From Antilocapra americana (lineage: Eukaryota; Chordata; Mammalia; Artiodactyla; Antilocapridae), in NCBI GenBank assembly GCA_007570785.1, contig ML660204.1, positions 2,903,968 through 2,967,967 of the forward strand: 64,000 bases of DNA, read 5' to 3'. Under the pieces are notes generated by a model. That model was not told the origin of the DNA and searched no databases. It saw only the letters and a program-made list of their open reading frames with translations. Positions 44,655 to 55,154 of the stretch are shown piece by piece. The position numbers were made by a program, and so were the translations under genes. How positions within the stretch are numbered: the first letter of the stretch is position 1; every line of letters begins with the position of its first letter.

Positions 44655-45101
44655 ATTTTTTTGTTTCTTTATTTATTATTTGTTTGGCTGTATTGGGTCT
44701 TAGCTGCATCCGGATGTGTTGTTATTCAGTTGCTGCCAAGTTGTGTCCAACTCTTTGCGACCCTCTGGACTGCACCTCGCCAGGCTTCCCTATCCTTCAC
44801 CATTTCCCAGAGCCTGCTCAAACTTATGTCCATCGAGTCAGTGATACCATCCAACCATCTCATCCTCTGTCACCCCCTTATCCTCTGCCCTCAATCTTTC
44901 CCAGTATCAGGGTCTTTTCCAGTGAGTTGGCTCTTCACATTAAGTGGTCAAAGTATCCAGGGTTGATTTCCTTTAGGATTGACTGGTGTGATCTCCTTGC
45001 CCTCAGCGTGTGAGATCTTTGTTCCCTGACGAGGAATAGAATCTGCATTCCCTGCATTGCAAGGCGGATCCTTAACCACTGGACCACCAGGGAAGTCCCC
45101 T
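44655..45101 (-). mobile_element. CHR-type SINE split by a BovB fragment
   Basis: The antisense CHR start (ttatttgtttggctgtattg, about 44670-44714) and its other end (ttccctgacgaggaatagaa, then ggaccaccagggaagtcccc, 45008-45101) are separated by the BovB piece 44716-45006. Confidence 0.75.
44716..45006 (-). mobile_element. BovB 3' fragment, antisense, inside a SINE
   Basis: gttgttattcagttgctgcc, cagagcctgctcaaacttat, accatccaaccatctcatcc and aggattgactggtgtgatct are the antisense BovB tail. Confidence 0.86.
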
Positions 45102-45618
45102 GAGTAACATCTTTGACACATGATCATCATAGTGTAAGAGAGTCATAATTCCCTTACAGGGAGCCCTGAGCCCTTCTCAGCAACAGTGGTGACATGAAGA
45201 CAGCTCTGAAGCGTATTACTCCCAGAGGTGAAGAAATTAGATTCCCTTCCATCTTGAAAACCCATAGAAAAGGAAATGTGACGGGGAGGAGGGGACAGCA
45301 CCCGTGGGAGAGCCCGCTGCCACCCAGGCTCTTCTGTTTCTCTTTCCTAGGGGCACCTGGGGAGACCCAGCAGGGGCCAGCTCCAGAGTGGTGACCTGGA
45401 AGATACAGAGACTTGGGAGGCAGCTCCCTGGAGGCAAAGGGAGGCCCTGAGTTCCTGGGGGCAGAGCCCCTCCCTGTCCAGCCCCTGGTCCCCACCTGGA
45501 CCCTCTCTTCCCTTGTTGCGGCTGCGGTTCTGAGCCTCGAGCTTGAAGAGGCTGCTCAGTGCTTTCCCTCCCAGCGTGTGTGGACTTAGCCTTCAGGCAG
45601 ATGTGCTGGAGCTTTGCC

Positions 45619-45652
45619 ATCGTAGCCACCTCCCATCGTAGCCACCTCCCTC
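45619..45652 (+). repeat. Short tandem duplication
   Basis: CATCGTAGCCACCTCCC occurs twice in direct succession. Confidence 0.8.
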
Positions 45653-45889
45653 GACCTCGATAGTCCAGAAACACCATCTCCCCTTCACTCACTCACCCTT
45701 CCTTCTGTCATTTATCTGTTCATCATCCAGCCAGGACTCAGGAACATCTCTGTGTGAACATGGCAGTGGGTGTTGAAGATCCAGTGATGTGTGAACTTGG
45801 AGCATAGGGCCACCCTCCCCACACCACTTAGAGGCTGCTCCCAGGAAAGAGACTGAAAAACAGTGTAGCCATGGCAAAGAACAGGACCG

Positions 45890-46135
45890 AGCTTCCCCCA
45901 AAACTTAAAAAGCAAATTTTCCATATGATCCGACAACTCCACTTCTGGGGAAAAAAATCCCCAAAGAATTAAAAGCAGGATCTGGGAGAGCTGTTTGCAC
46001 ACCCAAGTTCATGGCAATGATTTTCACAGCCACCAAGAAGCAGCAGCAGCCTCAGTGTCCATGGGTGGATGGATGAATCAATAAACAAAATGTGACTTAT
46101 CCATACGCTGAGTATTATTCAACTCCAGAAAGGCC
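45890..46135 (+). repeat. Old L1 ORF2 3' fragment
   Basis: ccatatgatccgacaactcc, acttctggggaaaaaaatcc and tcatggcaatgattttcaca parallel the L1 ORF2 end (cf. 6120-6250). It is diverged and short. Confidence 0.6.
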
Positions 46136-47099
46136 AAATTCATTCTGGGCACAGAACACCGACATTGGCCACAAACACATTAATATACATCATTATTCAG
46201 GAGCAGGTGAGTGCTGGGAAGAAAAATACTCCAGAGGAGGGGCCCTGAAGCCAGATGGTCAGGGAAGACCTTTTGGAGGACACTTTGAACAACACGCTGT
46301 GTGAGGTGAGGCCCTGGGGATGGGAAGCCAGTGCAAAGGCCCCAAGTTTCTCCAAGAAATCCACCTTCCTTCTGAGGGCTGGCCTCCATCCTTCATTATA
46401 CCTTCATATGTGCTATAATTGGGTCCTTGACGGACATGCTGACTCCAAGTGTACCACTTGGACACAAGGATTATTTTGAGCTGGAGGCGGCTGAGGCAGA
46501 AAGTGTTCTCTGCCCTCCCTTTTTCTGCCCCAAAGCAGGACAGAAGTTTCAAAGAAGGAGATGCCCCTCCCCTGCCCCTGGGGAGAAGAGTAGTTCTTAT
46601 TCTAGAGTTCGGATGTACCATACTTAACCAGGTCCCTCCTTGTGGATGCTGGGTGCTCCCCAGCGTCATGTTATCATGAACACATATGGTTCCTATTTCC
46701 CCAGACTGGGCAGGAGTTGATGCTTCCCACTTCAGGCAGGACAACTGCCATCTGCCAGTGTTTGGGTTTATTCCACAGTCAGCAAACACTGAAAGCATAG
46801 CCAGGCGAGGAGCTGAAAACAAAACCCTTGCAACAGCTTCCACGTGACTTATTTTAGAATTTCTAAGTACAGTTACGTGATGATTCATCCCACTTAAATC
46901 TGAGCTGTTTAATGGGCCATCTGGTTCATCAGAATTTGAAAGACTTTGCCCAGCAATCTGGAAAAGTACCCAAGAGAAAAACAGAAGTGGTTTTTAACCA
47001 CTGAGAGGGAGTCCCAAGAAACATCAGTTGAGTGTCAACTCCTTGAGGACAGGAATGTTGGTGAATAAATAAACTGCATGATGTCTGGGCCTATTTTTC

Positions 47100-47452
47100 T
47101 AAAAAAAATATTTTTTATTAATTTATTGGTTCTGCTAGGTCTTCATTGCTTCATGCGTGCTTTCTCGAGTTGCAGCGATCGGGGACTCCTCTCTAGTTGC
47201 AGTACACAGGCTTGTCATTGCAGTGACGTCTCTTGTTGTGGAGCATGGGCTCCAGGGCACACGGGCTGTAGTTGTTGCCGCACGTGGGCTCAGCAGTTGC
47301 AGCTTACTCACTCTAGAGCACGGGGTCAGTAGTCGTGGCGCACAGGCTTAGTTGCTCCACAGCATGTGGGATCTTCCTGGACCAGGGATAGAACCCATGT
47401 CTCCTGCATTGGCAAACAGATTCTTTACCACTGAGCCACAAGGGAAATGCCT
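47100..47452 (-). mobile_element. CHR-type SINE, long form, antisense
   Basis: tctgctaggtcttcattgct, tcttgttgtggagcatgggc, gaccagggatagaacccatg and ctgagccacaagggaaatgc give the long CHR form. Confidence 0.82.
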
Positions 47453-47489
47453 AAAAAATATTTTTTCTTTTTTTCTGATTACAAAAGCA

Positions 47490-48490
47490 ATGCAACTCAA
47501 AGCACAAGAAACCAAAGAACAATGAGTGAGACTTCACAGAAATTAAAAGCTTTTGCACTCTGAGAGGAAACTATAAGAAAGGGAAAAGACAACTCAGAGA
47601 ATGGGAGGAAAATATTTGAATATCATATATCTGACAAGGAGCTAGTACTAAGAATATATGAAAAACTCACAACTCAATAAAAACCAACTGAAAATGTGCA
47701 AAGGACTTAAATAGATATTTCTTCAAAGAAGATGCACAAATGGACAATAAGCACATAAAAAGATGCTCATCATTACTCATCAGGGAAATGCAAATCAAAA
47801 CAACCATGAGACACCATTTTATACCCATCAGGATGGCTGTCATCAAAAGGACAGACAATGGCAATGGTTGGTGAGGAAGCAGAGAAATTGGAACCCTCAC
47901 ACACTGCTAGCAGAAATGTAAAATCACGCAGTTACTTTCAAAAAAGTCTGGCATTCCTCAAAGGGTTAAACATACAGAGTCACAGTGTGACCCAGCCATT
48001 CTATTCCTAGGTGTCAACACCCACCCCAAATGAAAACAGACATCCCATATAAAACTGGTACATGAGGCTTCCTTGGTGGCTCAGTGGTATAAACAATCCA
48101 TGTGCCAGTGCGGGAGACAACAGACTTGATCACTGGTCTGAGAAGACCCCACATGCCAGGGAGCAACTGAGTCGGTGAGCCACAACTACTGAAGCTGGCA
48201 CGCCCCAGAGGTCATGCTCAGCAACAAGAGAAGCCAGTGCACCCCAGCTAAAGAGCAGCCCCCCTCAAAGCAACCACAGAAAGTCCGGGTGGGGCAATGA
48301 AGGCCCAGAGCAGCCATAAATAAATAAATAAAAATAACTCTTATAAAAAGCTTACACATGAATGTCCATAGTAACATTATTCGTAATAGCCAGAAGTGGC
48401 AACAACTCAAATGTCCAACATCTGGTAAACGAGTTAGTTAAGTGTGGACTAGTCACAGAGTAGAATATTATTCAGCTATGAAAAGAAATG
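47490..48490 (+). repeat. L1 ORF2 3' part, split by a SINE
   Basis: The two L1 pieces are 47490-48062 (aatcaaaacaaccatgagac, gtgacccagccattctattc) and about 48340-48490 (aatgtccatagtaacattat, tagaatattattcagctatg). They are contiguous parts of the same ORF2 end. A sense CHR SINE lies between them and another at 48494. Confidence 0.82.
48066..48336 (+). mobile_element. CHR-type SINE, long form, inside L1
   Basis: It starts ggcttccttggtggctcagt, includes gagccacaactactgaagct and ccagtgcaccccagctaaag, and ends in a (TAAA)n tail. Confidence 0.85.
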
Positions 48491-48493
48491 AAG

Positions 48494-48570
48494 GGACTTC
48501 CTGGTGGTCCGGTGGTTAAGAATCTCCCATGCAATGCATGCCATGCAGTGCAACGTAAAAAAAAAAAAAA
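48494..48570 (+). mobile_element. CHR-type SINE, shortened
   Basis: gggacttcctggtggtccgg, aagaatctcccatgcaatgc and a poly(A) run mark a copy lacking the middle part. Confidence 0.75.
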
Positions 48571-48589
48571 TGATATAAAAAAATAAACC

Positions 48590-48850
48590 CCATACCTTTC
48601 AGCACTCACTTTCCATCCTTCGCCCAGCCCCTGACAACCACTAATCTTCTTTCTGTCTCCGTGGATTTGGCGTTTCTCGTAAACTGAATCAGCTACATGC
48701 AGGCTTTTGTGTCTGTAGCGTGTATCCCTATTCTGCTCTTTCTCATGCCTGAATACCATTCCATGGCAGGATGGACCACCTTTTGTTGATCCATTTGTCC
48801 ATCAGTGGACATTTGGGTTGTTTCTATCTTTGGGCTACTTATCTCTCTCA
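48590..48850 (-). repeat. Old L1 fragment, antisense
   Basis: cctgacaaccactaatcttc, ctgaataccattccatggca and ttgatccatttgtccatcag are antisense old-L1 text. Confidence 0.6.
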
Positions 48851-48907
48851 CTTGCTTTTTTTTTTTTTTTGAAACTAAATTTTAGATAATATTACAGTCT
48901 AATTTCA

Positions 48908-49037
48908 TTTTGTCTGTTTTGTTTTTTGTCTTTTGGCCGTGCCACATAGCATGTGGGATCTTAGTTCTCTGACCAGGCCCACGTCCCCTGCATTGGAAAC
49001 CTGGAGTCCTAACCACCTGGACTGCCAGAGAAGTCCC
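48908..49037 (-). mobile_element. CHR-type SINE, antisense
   Basis: cttttggccgtgccacatag, gtcccctgcattggaaacct and ggactgccagagaagtccc define it. Confidence 0.85.
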
Positions 49038-49375
49038 ATCTCCCTCACTCTTAATAATATCCCCCTGCTTCCTTCATAGTCATTACACCATCATCCAACT
49101 TATCTACCCTTTTCGGTTTGTTTTCCTCCCCTCTTCCTGTACTGGAAGATCCGAGCAGGCACAGAGTTCTGTGTGAGTCACTGCTGTGTGCCTGGCCCAT
49201 GAGAATGAAAGAGAGATTGGAAGCGGACCTGCTCCCACTGAGTCAGGCCTCTGGGAAGTGAGGGCTCAGGAGCTGACACAGGAGAAAGTTCTTGCAATTT
49301 CCAGGCGTGGCTGGGAGCCACTGCTTTCCTCTTGGCCACAGCGACCTCTGCTTTGAGAGTCTGCACCATCAACTT

Positions 49376-49582
49376 TGGCTTCCCTGGTGGCTTAGTGGTA
49401 AAAAATCCACCTGCTAATGCAGGAGACAAGGGTGTGATCCCTGGGTTGGGAAGATCCCCTTGAGTAGGAAATAGCAACCCACTCCAGTATTCTTCCCTGG
49501 AGAATTCCTTAGACAGAGGGGCCTGATGGGCTACAGTCCATGGGGTCACAAAGAGTCGGACATGACTGAGCGACTGAGCACG
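49376..49582 (+). mobile_element. Bov-tA SINE, near full length
   Basis: ggcttccctggtggcttagt, gtgatccctgggttgggaag and gagtcggacatgactgagcg run in full sense order. Confidence 0.92.
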
Positions 49583-49982
49583 CAGACGCATCATGCACTT
49601 TATCTGCCTCTTAACTTTTCTCTTAAAGGAGAGGTGTTGGGACAAGTTGGAAGATGGGTGTGTTGGGCGGGCGGGGGGTTGTGGAGATGGGAGAAGCCGC
49701 CATCTTCTGGGATCCAATTCCTGAAACTTGCTGGTCTCACCGAGATACCAGTCATGTGGTAGTTTCAACAGTTATCCTGTGGAGGAGGTTCCCCTGTGTG
49801 ACCCACTCTCTTAGCCTAGAAGAGGATGCCCACAGTCCCTTCTGTTTAGCTTTTTATTTTATTTTTGCAGTTTAGGGGAAATTTGCCAAATACACCCTCT
49901 TTCTTGGCAAAGGAAATTTCAATCTCCCCATCTGAGTCAGGACTCTATTTGTTCTTTCAAGATTTATGTAATTCCACCACGC

Positions 49983-50740
49983 ATTAGCTTCTCAGGGTTG
50001 TCATAACAATGTTGAGAGTCCTTTGGACTGCAAGGAGATCAGATCAATCAATACTAAAGGAAGTCAACCCTAAATATTCATTGGAGGGACTGATGCTGAA
50101 GCTGAAGCTCCAATACCTTGGCCACCTGACGTGAAGAGCTGATCTCATTAGAAAAGACTCTGATGCTGGGAAAGATTGAGGACAGGAGGAGAAGGGTACG
50201 ACAGAGGAAGAGATGGTTGGATGGCATCACTGACTCAATGGACATGAGTTTGAGCAGGCTCCAAGAGATGGTGAAGGACAGGGAAGCCTGGCGTGCTGCA
50301 GTCTATGGGGTCCCAAAGAGTTGGACATGACTGAGGGACTGAATGAGACAAAACACACGGGGTAGCTTTAATACAATAGAAATTTATTCTCTCACAGTTC
50401 TGAAGGCTAGAAGTCCAAAACCAAGGGCTAGGAGGGCCATATTCTCTCCAAAGGCTTTGGGGAGTCTGTCCCAGGTCCTTCTCCTGGCCTCTGGTGGTGG
50501 CTGGAAATCCCTGGAGGTGTTTGGCTTGTAGGTTCATCCCTCCTATCTGGGCCTCTGGGTCACACGGTTTCTCCTCGGTCTGCGTCTCTATGTGACCCTC
50601 TCCTCCTTCAGTCTCTCTCTCCTTTTCTTATAAGGACACCAGTTGTATAGGATTAAGAGCCCACCCTTCTCCGGCATGACCTCAGCTTAACCTTCATCAT
50701 AATTGCACCTGCCAGGATCCTGTTCCCAAATAATGTCAGA
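49983..50740 (+). repeat. Ancient interspersed repeat (copy 2), split by BovB
   Basis: The start gcattagcttctcagggttg at 49983-50010 and the body from about 50343 (aatttattctctcacagttc, tataaggacaccagttgtat, tgacctcagcttaaccttca) belong to the family of 11205-11590. BovB sequence interrupts it. Confidence 0.55.
50011..50342 (+). mobile_element. BovB 3' fragment inside an older repeat
   Basis: gagagtcctttggactgcaa, gggactgatgctgaagctga, tgggaaagattgaggacagg and gttggacatgactgagggac are the sense BovB 3' end. Confidence 0.9.
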
Positions 50741-50745
50741 TTTAC

Positions 50746-50905
50746 AAGTCCTCGTGGCTTAGATGGTTAAGAATCTGCCTGCAGTGAGGGAGACCTGGGT
50801 TTGGTCCCTGGGTTGGGAGTATTCTTGCCTGGAGAATCCCATGGATGGAGGAGCCTGGTCTATGGGATCAAAGAGTCAGACACGACCGAGCTAACAACAC
50901 ACACA
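50746..50905 (+). mobile_element. Bov-tA SINE with internal deletion
   Basis: gaatctgcctgcagtgaggg, tttggtccctgggttgggag, then attcttgcctggagaatccc: about 45 bases of the middle are missing relative to full-length copies. Confidence 0.85.
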
Positions 50906-50914
50906 TATCATTAT

Positions 50915-51195
50915 TTTTACCTTTTCTTACTCAAGTACATGGGATATCCCTTCGTTTGTTCCTATTCTGTGTGTTGTCATCCAGTAAGATTCTTTTTATT
51001 ATTTTCCTCATAAAGAACCATGCCTTTCTTGCTAAATTTATTTCTGAGTATTTCATCATTTCTCTCTATATTGTAAATGCATTTTTAAAAAAAATTATGT
51101 TTCTGTGTCTATTGCCAGAGTGTAGGAAAGCTGTTGTTTTTGTGTATTTATCTTGGACCCAGACAGCTAACCAAAGTCCCTTATTTATTCTAGGT
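50915..51195 (-). repeat. L1 ORF2 fragment, antisense
   Basis: tgctaaatttatttctgagt, tctattgccagagtgtagga and cttggacccagacagctaac resemble antisense L1 coding sequence. Confidence 0.5.
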
Positions 51196-51204
51196 ATTTT
51201 TAAA

Positions 51205-51491
51205 AATAACTTTATTTATTTATTGGCTGTGCTGGGTCTTCATTGCTGTGAGGGCTTTTCTCTAGTTGTGTTGTGCGGCTTTCTCACTGCAGTGGCTTCT
51301 CTTGCTGCAGAGCACAGACTCTAGAGCAGTTGGGCCTCAGTAATTGCAGCTTCTGGGCTCCTGAGCACAGGCTCATAAGTTGTGGTGCACGGGTTAAGTT
51401 GCTCCGTGGGATCTTCCCAGACCAGGGATCCAACCTGTGTCTCCTGCATTGGCAGGCAGATTCTTATCCACCAAGCCACCAGGAAAGCCCC
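51205..51491 (-). mobile_element. CHR-type SINE, long form, antisense
   Basis: ttggctgtgctgggtcttca, ttctcttgctgcagagcaca, gaccagggatccaacctgtg and caagccaccaggaaagcccc are clear. The flanks ctaggtattt and ctaggttttg may be a target-site duplication. Confidence 0.85.
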
Positions 51492-52164
51492 TAGGTTTTG
51501 TTGTTGTTGTTGTTTTTTCACTAACTAGCATATTGGGGGTTTTCCAGGTACACAATCCTATAAATAAGGAAATGATAGAATATTCCATCTTGGAATGTTA
51601 TGCAGCAGAGAGGAAGGATGAACGAGAGTTACCAGTTAGCATTAAGCTTTTCCATGTGGTGGTGTTCAGTGAGGAAAAGAATTAGCATGCTGCAACTACA
51701 AGAGCCCGTCTGTTGCAGCGAATATCCATCCTGTGTGCCGCAGCTAAGACTCGGTGCAGCCGCATACATAAATAAAAGCATGGGGGGAGCTGTGGACTGG
51801 GAGCAGGAGGGCAGTGTTTCCCCCATTGAAGGACAGAGGAAAAGTGGGAAGGGACAGCAAATACCATCTTCATGAGAATGTAAAGTGAAAGCCTGGAGCA
51901 GTGGGGCTCAAGCTCAGGGATAGGTGGGGCCAGACTGGGGAACCAAAGGCGGGTACTTGCAGCTTAGATGCAGCTGGGGGATGTGAGCCAGCATCCCACA
52001 GAGAGCAAGTCACATCCACGGGCCGCCCGGCCCAGGGGGTGCTGGCGGCCAGTGGTTTCCTCTTCGAGTCAATGCTCTCACCTTGACAATGATGAGAGAG
52101 TAGGGACGCTGCCTCTCCTGGTTCCTTCCTTCATCAGCTTGTAATCCATCCGGTATACTCAGAG

Positions 52165-52295
52165 GCCCACACACTTTTTCTGTAATTGGCCGGGAACAGT
52201 AAATATTTGGGGCTCAGAGGGCCAGCTGGTCTGTGTCCCATCTGCTCAACTCCTCTGTTGTAGTGACAGCAGCCGTATCATTCTCATACTGCCTG
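52165..52295 (+). repeat. hAT-type DNA transposon fragment
   Basis: actttttctgtaattggccg and acagtaaatatttggggctc match the family at 37778 in sense. Confidence 0.5.
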
Positions 52296-52547
52296 AGGCT
52301 GCTCTAAGACCATATGTACCTAAAATTCCGATGGGGCCCTTTATAGAAATCGTTTACCAGCCCTCTCACAGACTACCGACGTCTTCCAAGTCCGTAAACA
52401 CCCTTCCTCACCACCACTTTCAGCCACTGCATTTTGCTTCCCTTCCATTTGTTGTTGCTTTGAAGAAGGAATTCACAGGGCCCAATCTCCATTTCAGGCC
52501 TGTTCATGCTGATCATGCTCGGGCACCTCTCTGAACTCTGTGCTTAG

Positions 52548-53035
52548 TGCCTGTGGAAATTACAATGGAGGGATTAGACCCCCCTCTGGAGAGGAGAATC
52601 TGGAAGGTTAGATCCAGGATACTCAACACCTAAGTGATAATATGCACTAATCACCCCTGGCTCCTGACAGGTCATAAACACTGGCTCCTGACAGGTCATA
52701 AACTTTCTGATAGTAACCTTGGGCTTATGACTATTGGCCATTTGGAGTGTGACCTCGGGCTTATTGATTATCATCAACTGTTCTAACACATGATACTTGA
52801 ATGATGGCATTATTGTGATTGTATTTACTTTTCCTTTGTTGATGTAAGTTCCGGGTGATTTGGGGTGGTGGGTTTAGACAGGTACACATGGGTATAAAAG
52901 ATCCTCACAAATGCTGGTAGGGGTCCTTGGCTAAGAGGAGACTCTGCCTTGGGCCTGCCGGTGTAATAAACTGCACTTCACTGTCTGCGTTGTCCTTCTG
53001 AGTGAGTTTGCTTCCCGGAGCGAGTGGCTACAACA
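52548..53035 (+). mobile_element. Solo endogenous retrovirus LTR (class II-like)
   Basis: The 488-bp element starts TGCCTGTGG and ends CTACAACA, has a TATA-like tataaaa at 52894-52900 and an AATAAA near 52965. A perfect 6-bp target-site duplication, GCTTAG, lies at 52542-52547 and 53036-53041. Six-base duplications fit betaretrovirus-like (ERVK) integration. A 24-bp unit is tandemly duplicated inside (52657 and 52681). No retroviral gene remains. Confidence 0.85.
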
Positions 53036-53235
53036 GCTTAGTCAGTCGTGTCTGACTCTTTGTGGCCCCACAGACGGTAGCCGGCCAGGCTCCTCTGTCC
53101 ATGAGATTTCCCAGGCAAGGATACTGAAGTGGGTTGCCATTCTCTTTCCCAGGGCCTTCCAGACCCAGGGATAGAACCTGAGACTCCTAGATTGGCAGGT
53201 GGATCCTTTACCACTGAGGTACCTGGTAAGCCCTT
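53036..53235 (-). mobile_element. Bov-tA SINE, antisense, hit by the LTR at its end
   Basis: tcagtcgtgtctgactcttt, caaggatactgaagtgggtt and cagggatagaacctgagact give the body. Its first few bases (gtgcttag) lie on the far side of the LTR at 52540-52547. Confidence 0.85.
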
Positions 53236-53245
53236 CCCTTCCATC

Positions 53246-53362
53246 AGTTCAGTTCAGTGCAGTCTCTCAGTCGTGTTCAACTCTGTGAACCCATGAACTG
53301 CAGCACGCCAGGCCTCTCTGTCCATCACCAACCCCTGGAGTCTACCCAAACCCATGTCCATG
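53246..53362 (-). mobile_element. BovB 3' end fragment, antisense
   Basis: cagttcagttcagtgcagtc, gaactgcagcacgccaggcc and acccaaacccatgtccatg are the antisense BovB tail, ending in a T run. Confidence 0.85.
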
Positions 53363-53457
53363 TTTTTTTTTTTTTTCTTTTCCCTCCATAGACATTTCCA
53401 AAGTTGTTCTACTGAGAACGTTAATTTCCTTGGCAAATGCTCTCAAAACTGAGTTTG

Positions 53458-53576
53458 CTGGGACTTCTGGTGGTCCAGTGGTTGGGGCTTTGTGTTCCCA
53501 GTGCAGGGGGGCAGGGTTCAATTTCTGATCAGGGAGCTGAGATCCCTCATACCACATAGCTTGGTCTTAAAAAATT
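53458..53576 (+). mobile_element. CHR-type SINE
   Basis: tgggacttctggtggtccag, gttcaatttctgatcaggga and an A-rich tail define it. Confidence 0.84.
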
Positions 53577-53579
53577 TGC

Positions 53580-54600
53580 CAACAATGGAAGACACCTTCT
53601 GAATTTGAAAAGCAACGGGACAAGGGTGCCGCAAGCCCTGCCTGACTCCTCTCCCAGCCTAGTCCTGGTCTCTAAGCTCTGAAGGGCTGAAAAATGGACA
53701 TTTTCTAAGTCATGTCTGCGGACCCAAGATCTTGCAACTTTGCAAACCCCTAAATTAAAGCCACCTCTTTAGGAATCCCACTGGCCCTGGACTGATAATC
53801 CAGGACAGTCCCTGTTGGTCCCTGCAACCTGGTCCCAGCCACACCGAACTGTTTAAAAGGAGCTCTTTGAAAAGTTTCCTCCTTAATTACAGTGTAAGCT
53901 TTGCTAAAGAATCCCTTGCTTGCCTGGGGTCATGACACATTAAGCTTAGGGGGTGGGGGCGGTGGGGGGGGGAACTTGTTGGATTCAGGAGGAGGATTCA
54001 AGAGGGAAGCTTGAACCAGTTTTTCTAGTTCCAGGGCACTCTCAAGATTCTACTCTGGGTTTACTTTTCTTAAGTAGAAACCAACCTGGATTTGCAGAGG
54101 ACCTGGGGCTTTTTGTCACTCAGGACCCTTCAGGGCCAATGGGGAAAGCGAATTGTTTGGAAAGTGTTGCCTCTTAGGCATTTCTTTTCTTCATAAGAGA
54201 GGAATTAGCATCTTTGGACTCTATAACCTTGGACTTCTGTCAAGATTCCTCATACCATTTTCACTTGAAAAATATAAGCCTTTCTCCTCCTGAGCCAAGA
54301 GAGCATTTCTAGAAGGAACAGTGGTGTCTGAAAAGCCAAAGCCCTCAAGCTGGGCTATACACCTGTATTTATCATGTCAAACGCCCTACACGCACGTGTC
54401 ACCTTGTTTTAGCTGGATTGATTGGAAAAGCCAGAAAGAAATAAGAAGCAATTATTATAATCGTTTTCCAGGTTACTAGCATTGCCTTTAAAAAAAAAAA
54501 ATTGGGGGGGGGCTTTAGTGTTGGTTTAAAATTTATTTTAAATTTTTTTTTCCCCCTGGCGTTATACAATGATTCATGGTCATTATAGAATTAGGAAATC
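53580..54600. other. Intergenic, unassigned
   Basis: No gene-like structure and no young repeat recognised. The G-rich runs near 53950 and 54505 are simple sequence. Confidence 0.4.
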
Positions 54601-54607
54601 TTCGTTT

Positions 54608-54728
54608 ATTTTTAAAAATATCTTTAGGTCATAGCCTAGGGCATGTGGGATCTCAGTTCCCCAGCCAGGGATTGAACCCATGCCCTTTGCAGTGGAAGCT
54701 TAGCCACTGGACTTCCAGGGAAGACCAG
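54608..54728 (-). mobile_element. CHR-type SINE, antisense
   Basis: gggatctcagttccccagcc, agggattgaacccatgccct and ggacttccagggaagacc define it. Confidence 0.84.
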
Positions 54729-55154
54729 CTTCATTATTATTAAATGAACTTTTGGCAGAACTCTAATACAGACTGGTGATAAACAGGGCGGTACCTCTTG
54801 GCTTAGATGTGAAAATGGAGAAAAAGGATAACTTTTCATCTCCTGCCAGCTGCCAATCAACCTTTTCTTGGTCATGGGGGTGGGGGGTATGAATCCTGCC
54901 GAGAGATGAGAAAGCAAGGATGCAGAAGTTAAAGGATAGAACTGCTGGGGTCAGAAGCTTCTGTTTTAAGTGAGAGTGACCTGGCCTGTTAGTAAATCAT
55001 ACTCAAGTGTCTTAGAGTTTAAAGATAATAATAATAATAAAAAGATGCTGTGGCATAATAAGAAATATGTATTTGGCCTCTCCCTCCACCCATTTCTAGG
55101 CACATAACTCCTAAACCCCTTGGAATTTCTGGAGTAAAAAAATGTCTTTATGCT

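Noticed and set aside
46259..46888. 209-residue minus-strand frame
   Set aside because: No recognisable similarity, no conserved motif, and flanked by old L1 text; a chance frame.
49376..49450. tRNA-like head of Bov-tA and CHR elements
   Set aside because: These are tRNA-derived SINE heads with degenerate A/B boxes, not functional tRNA genes.
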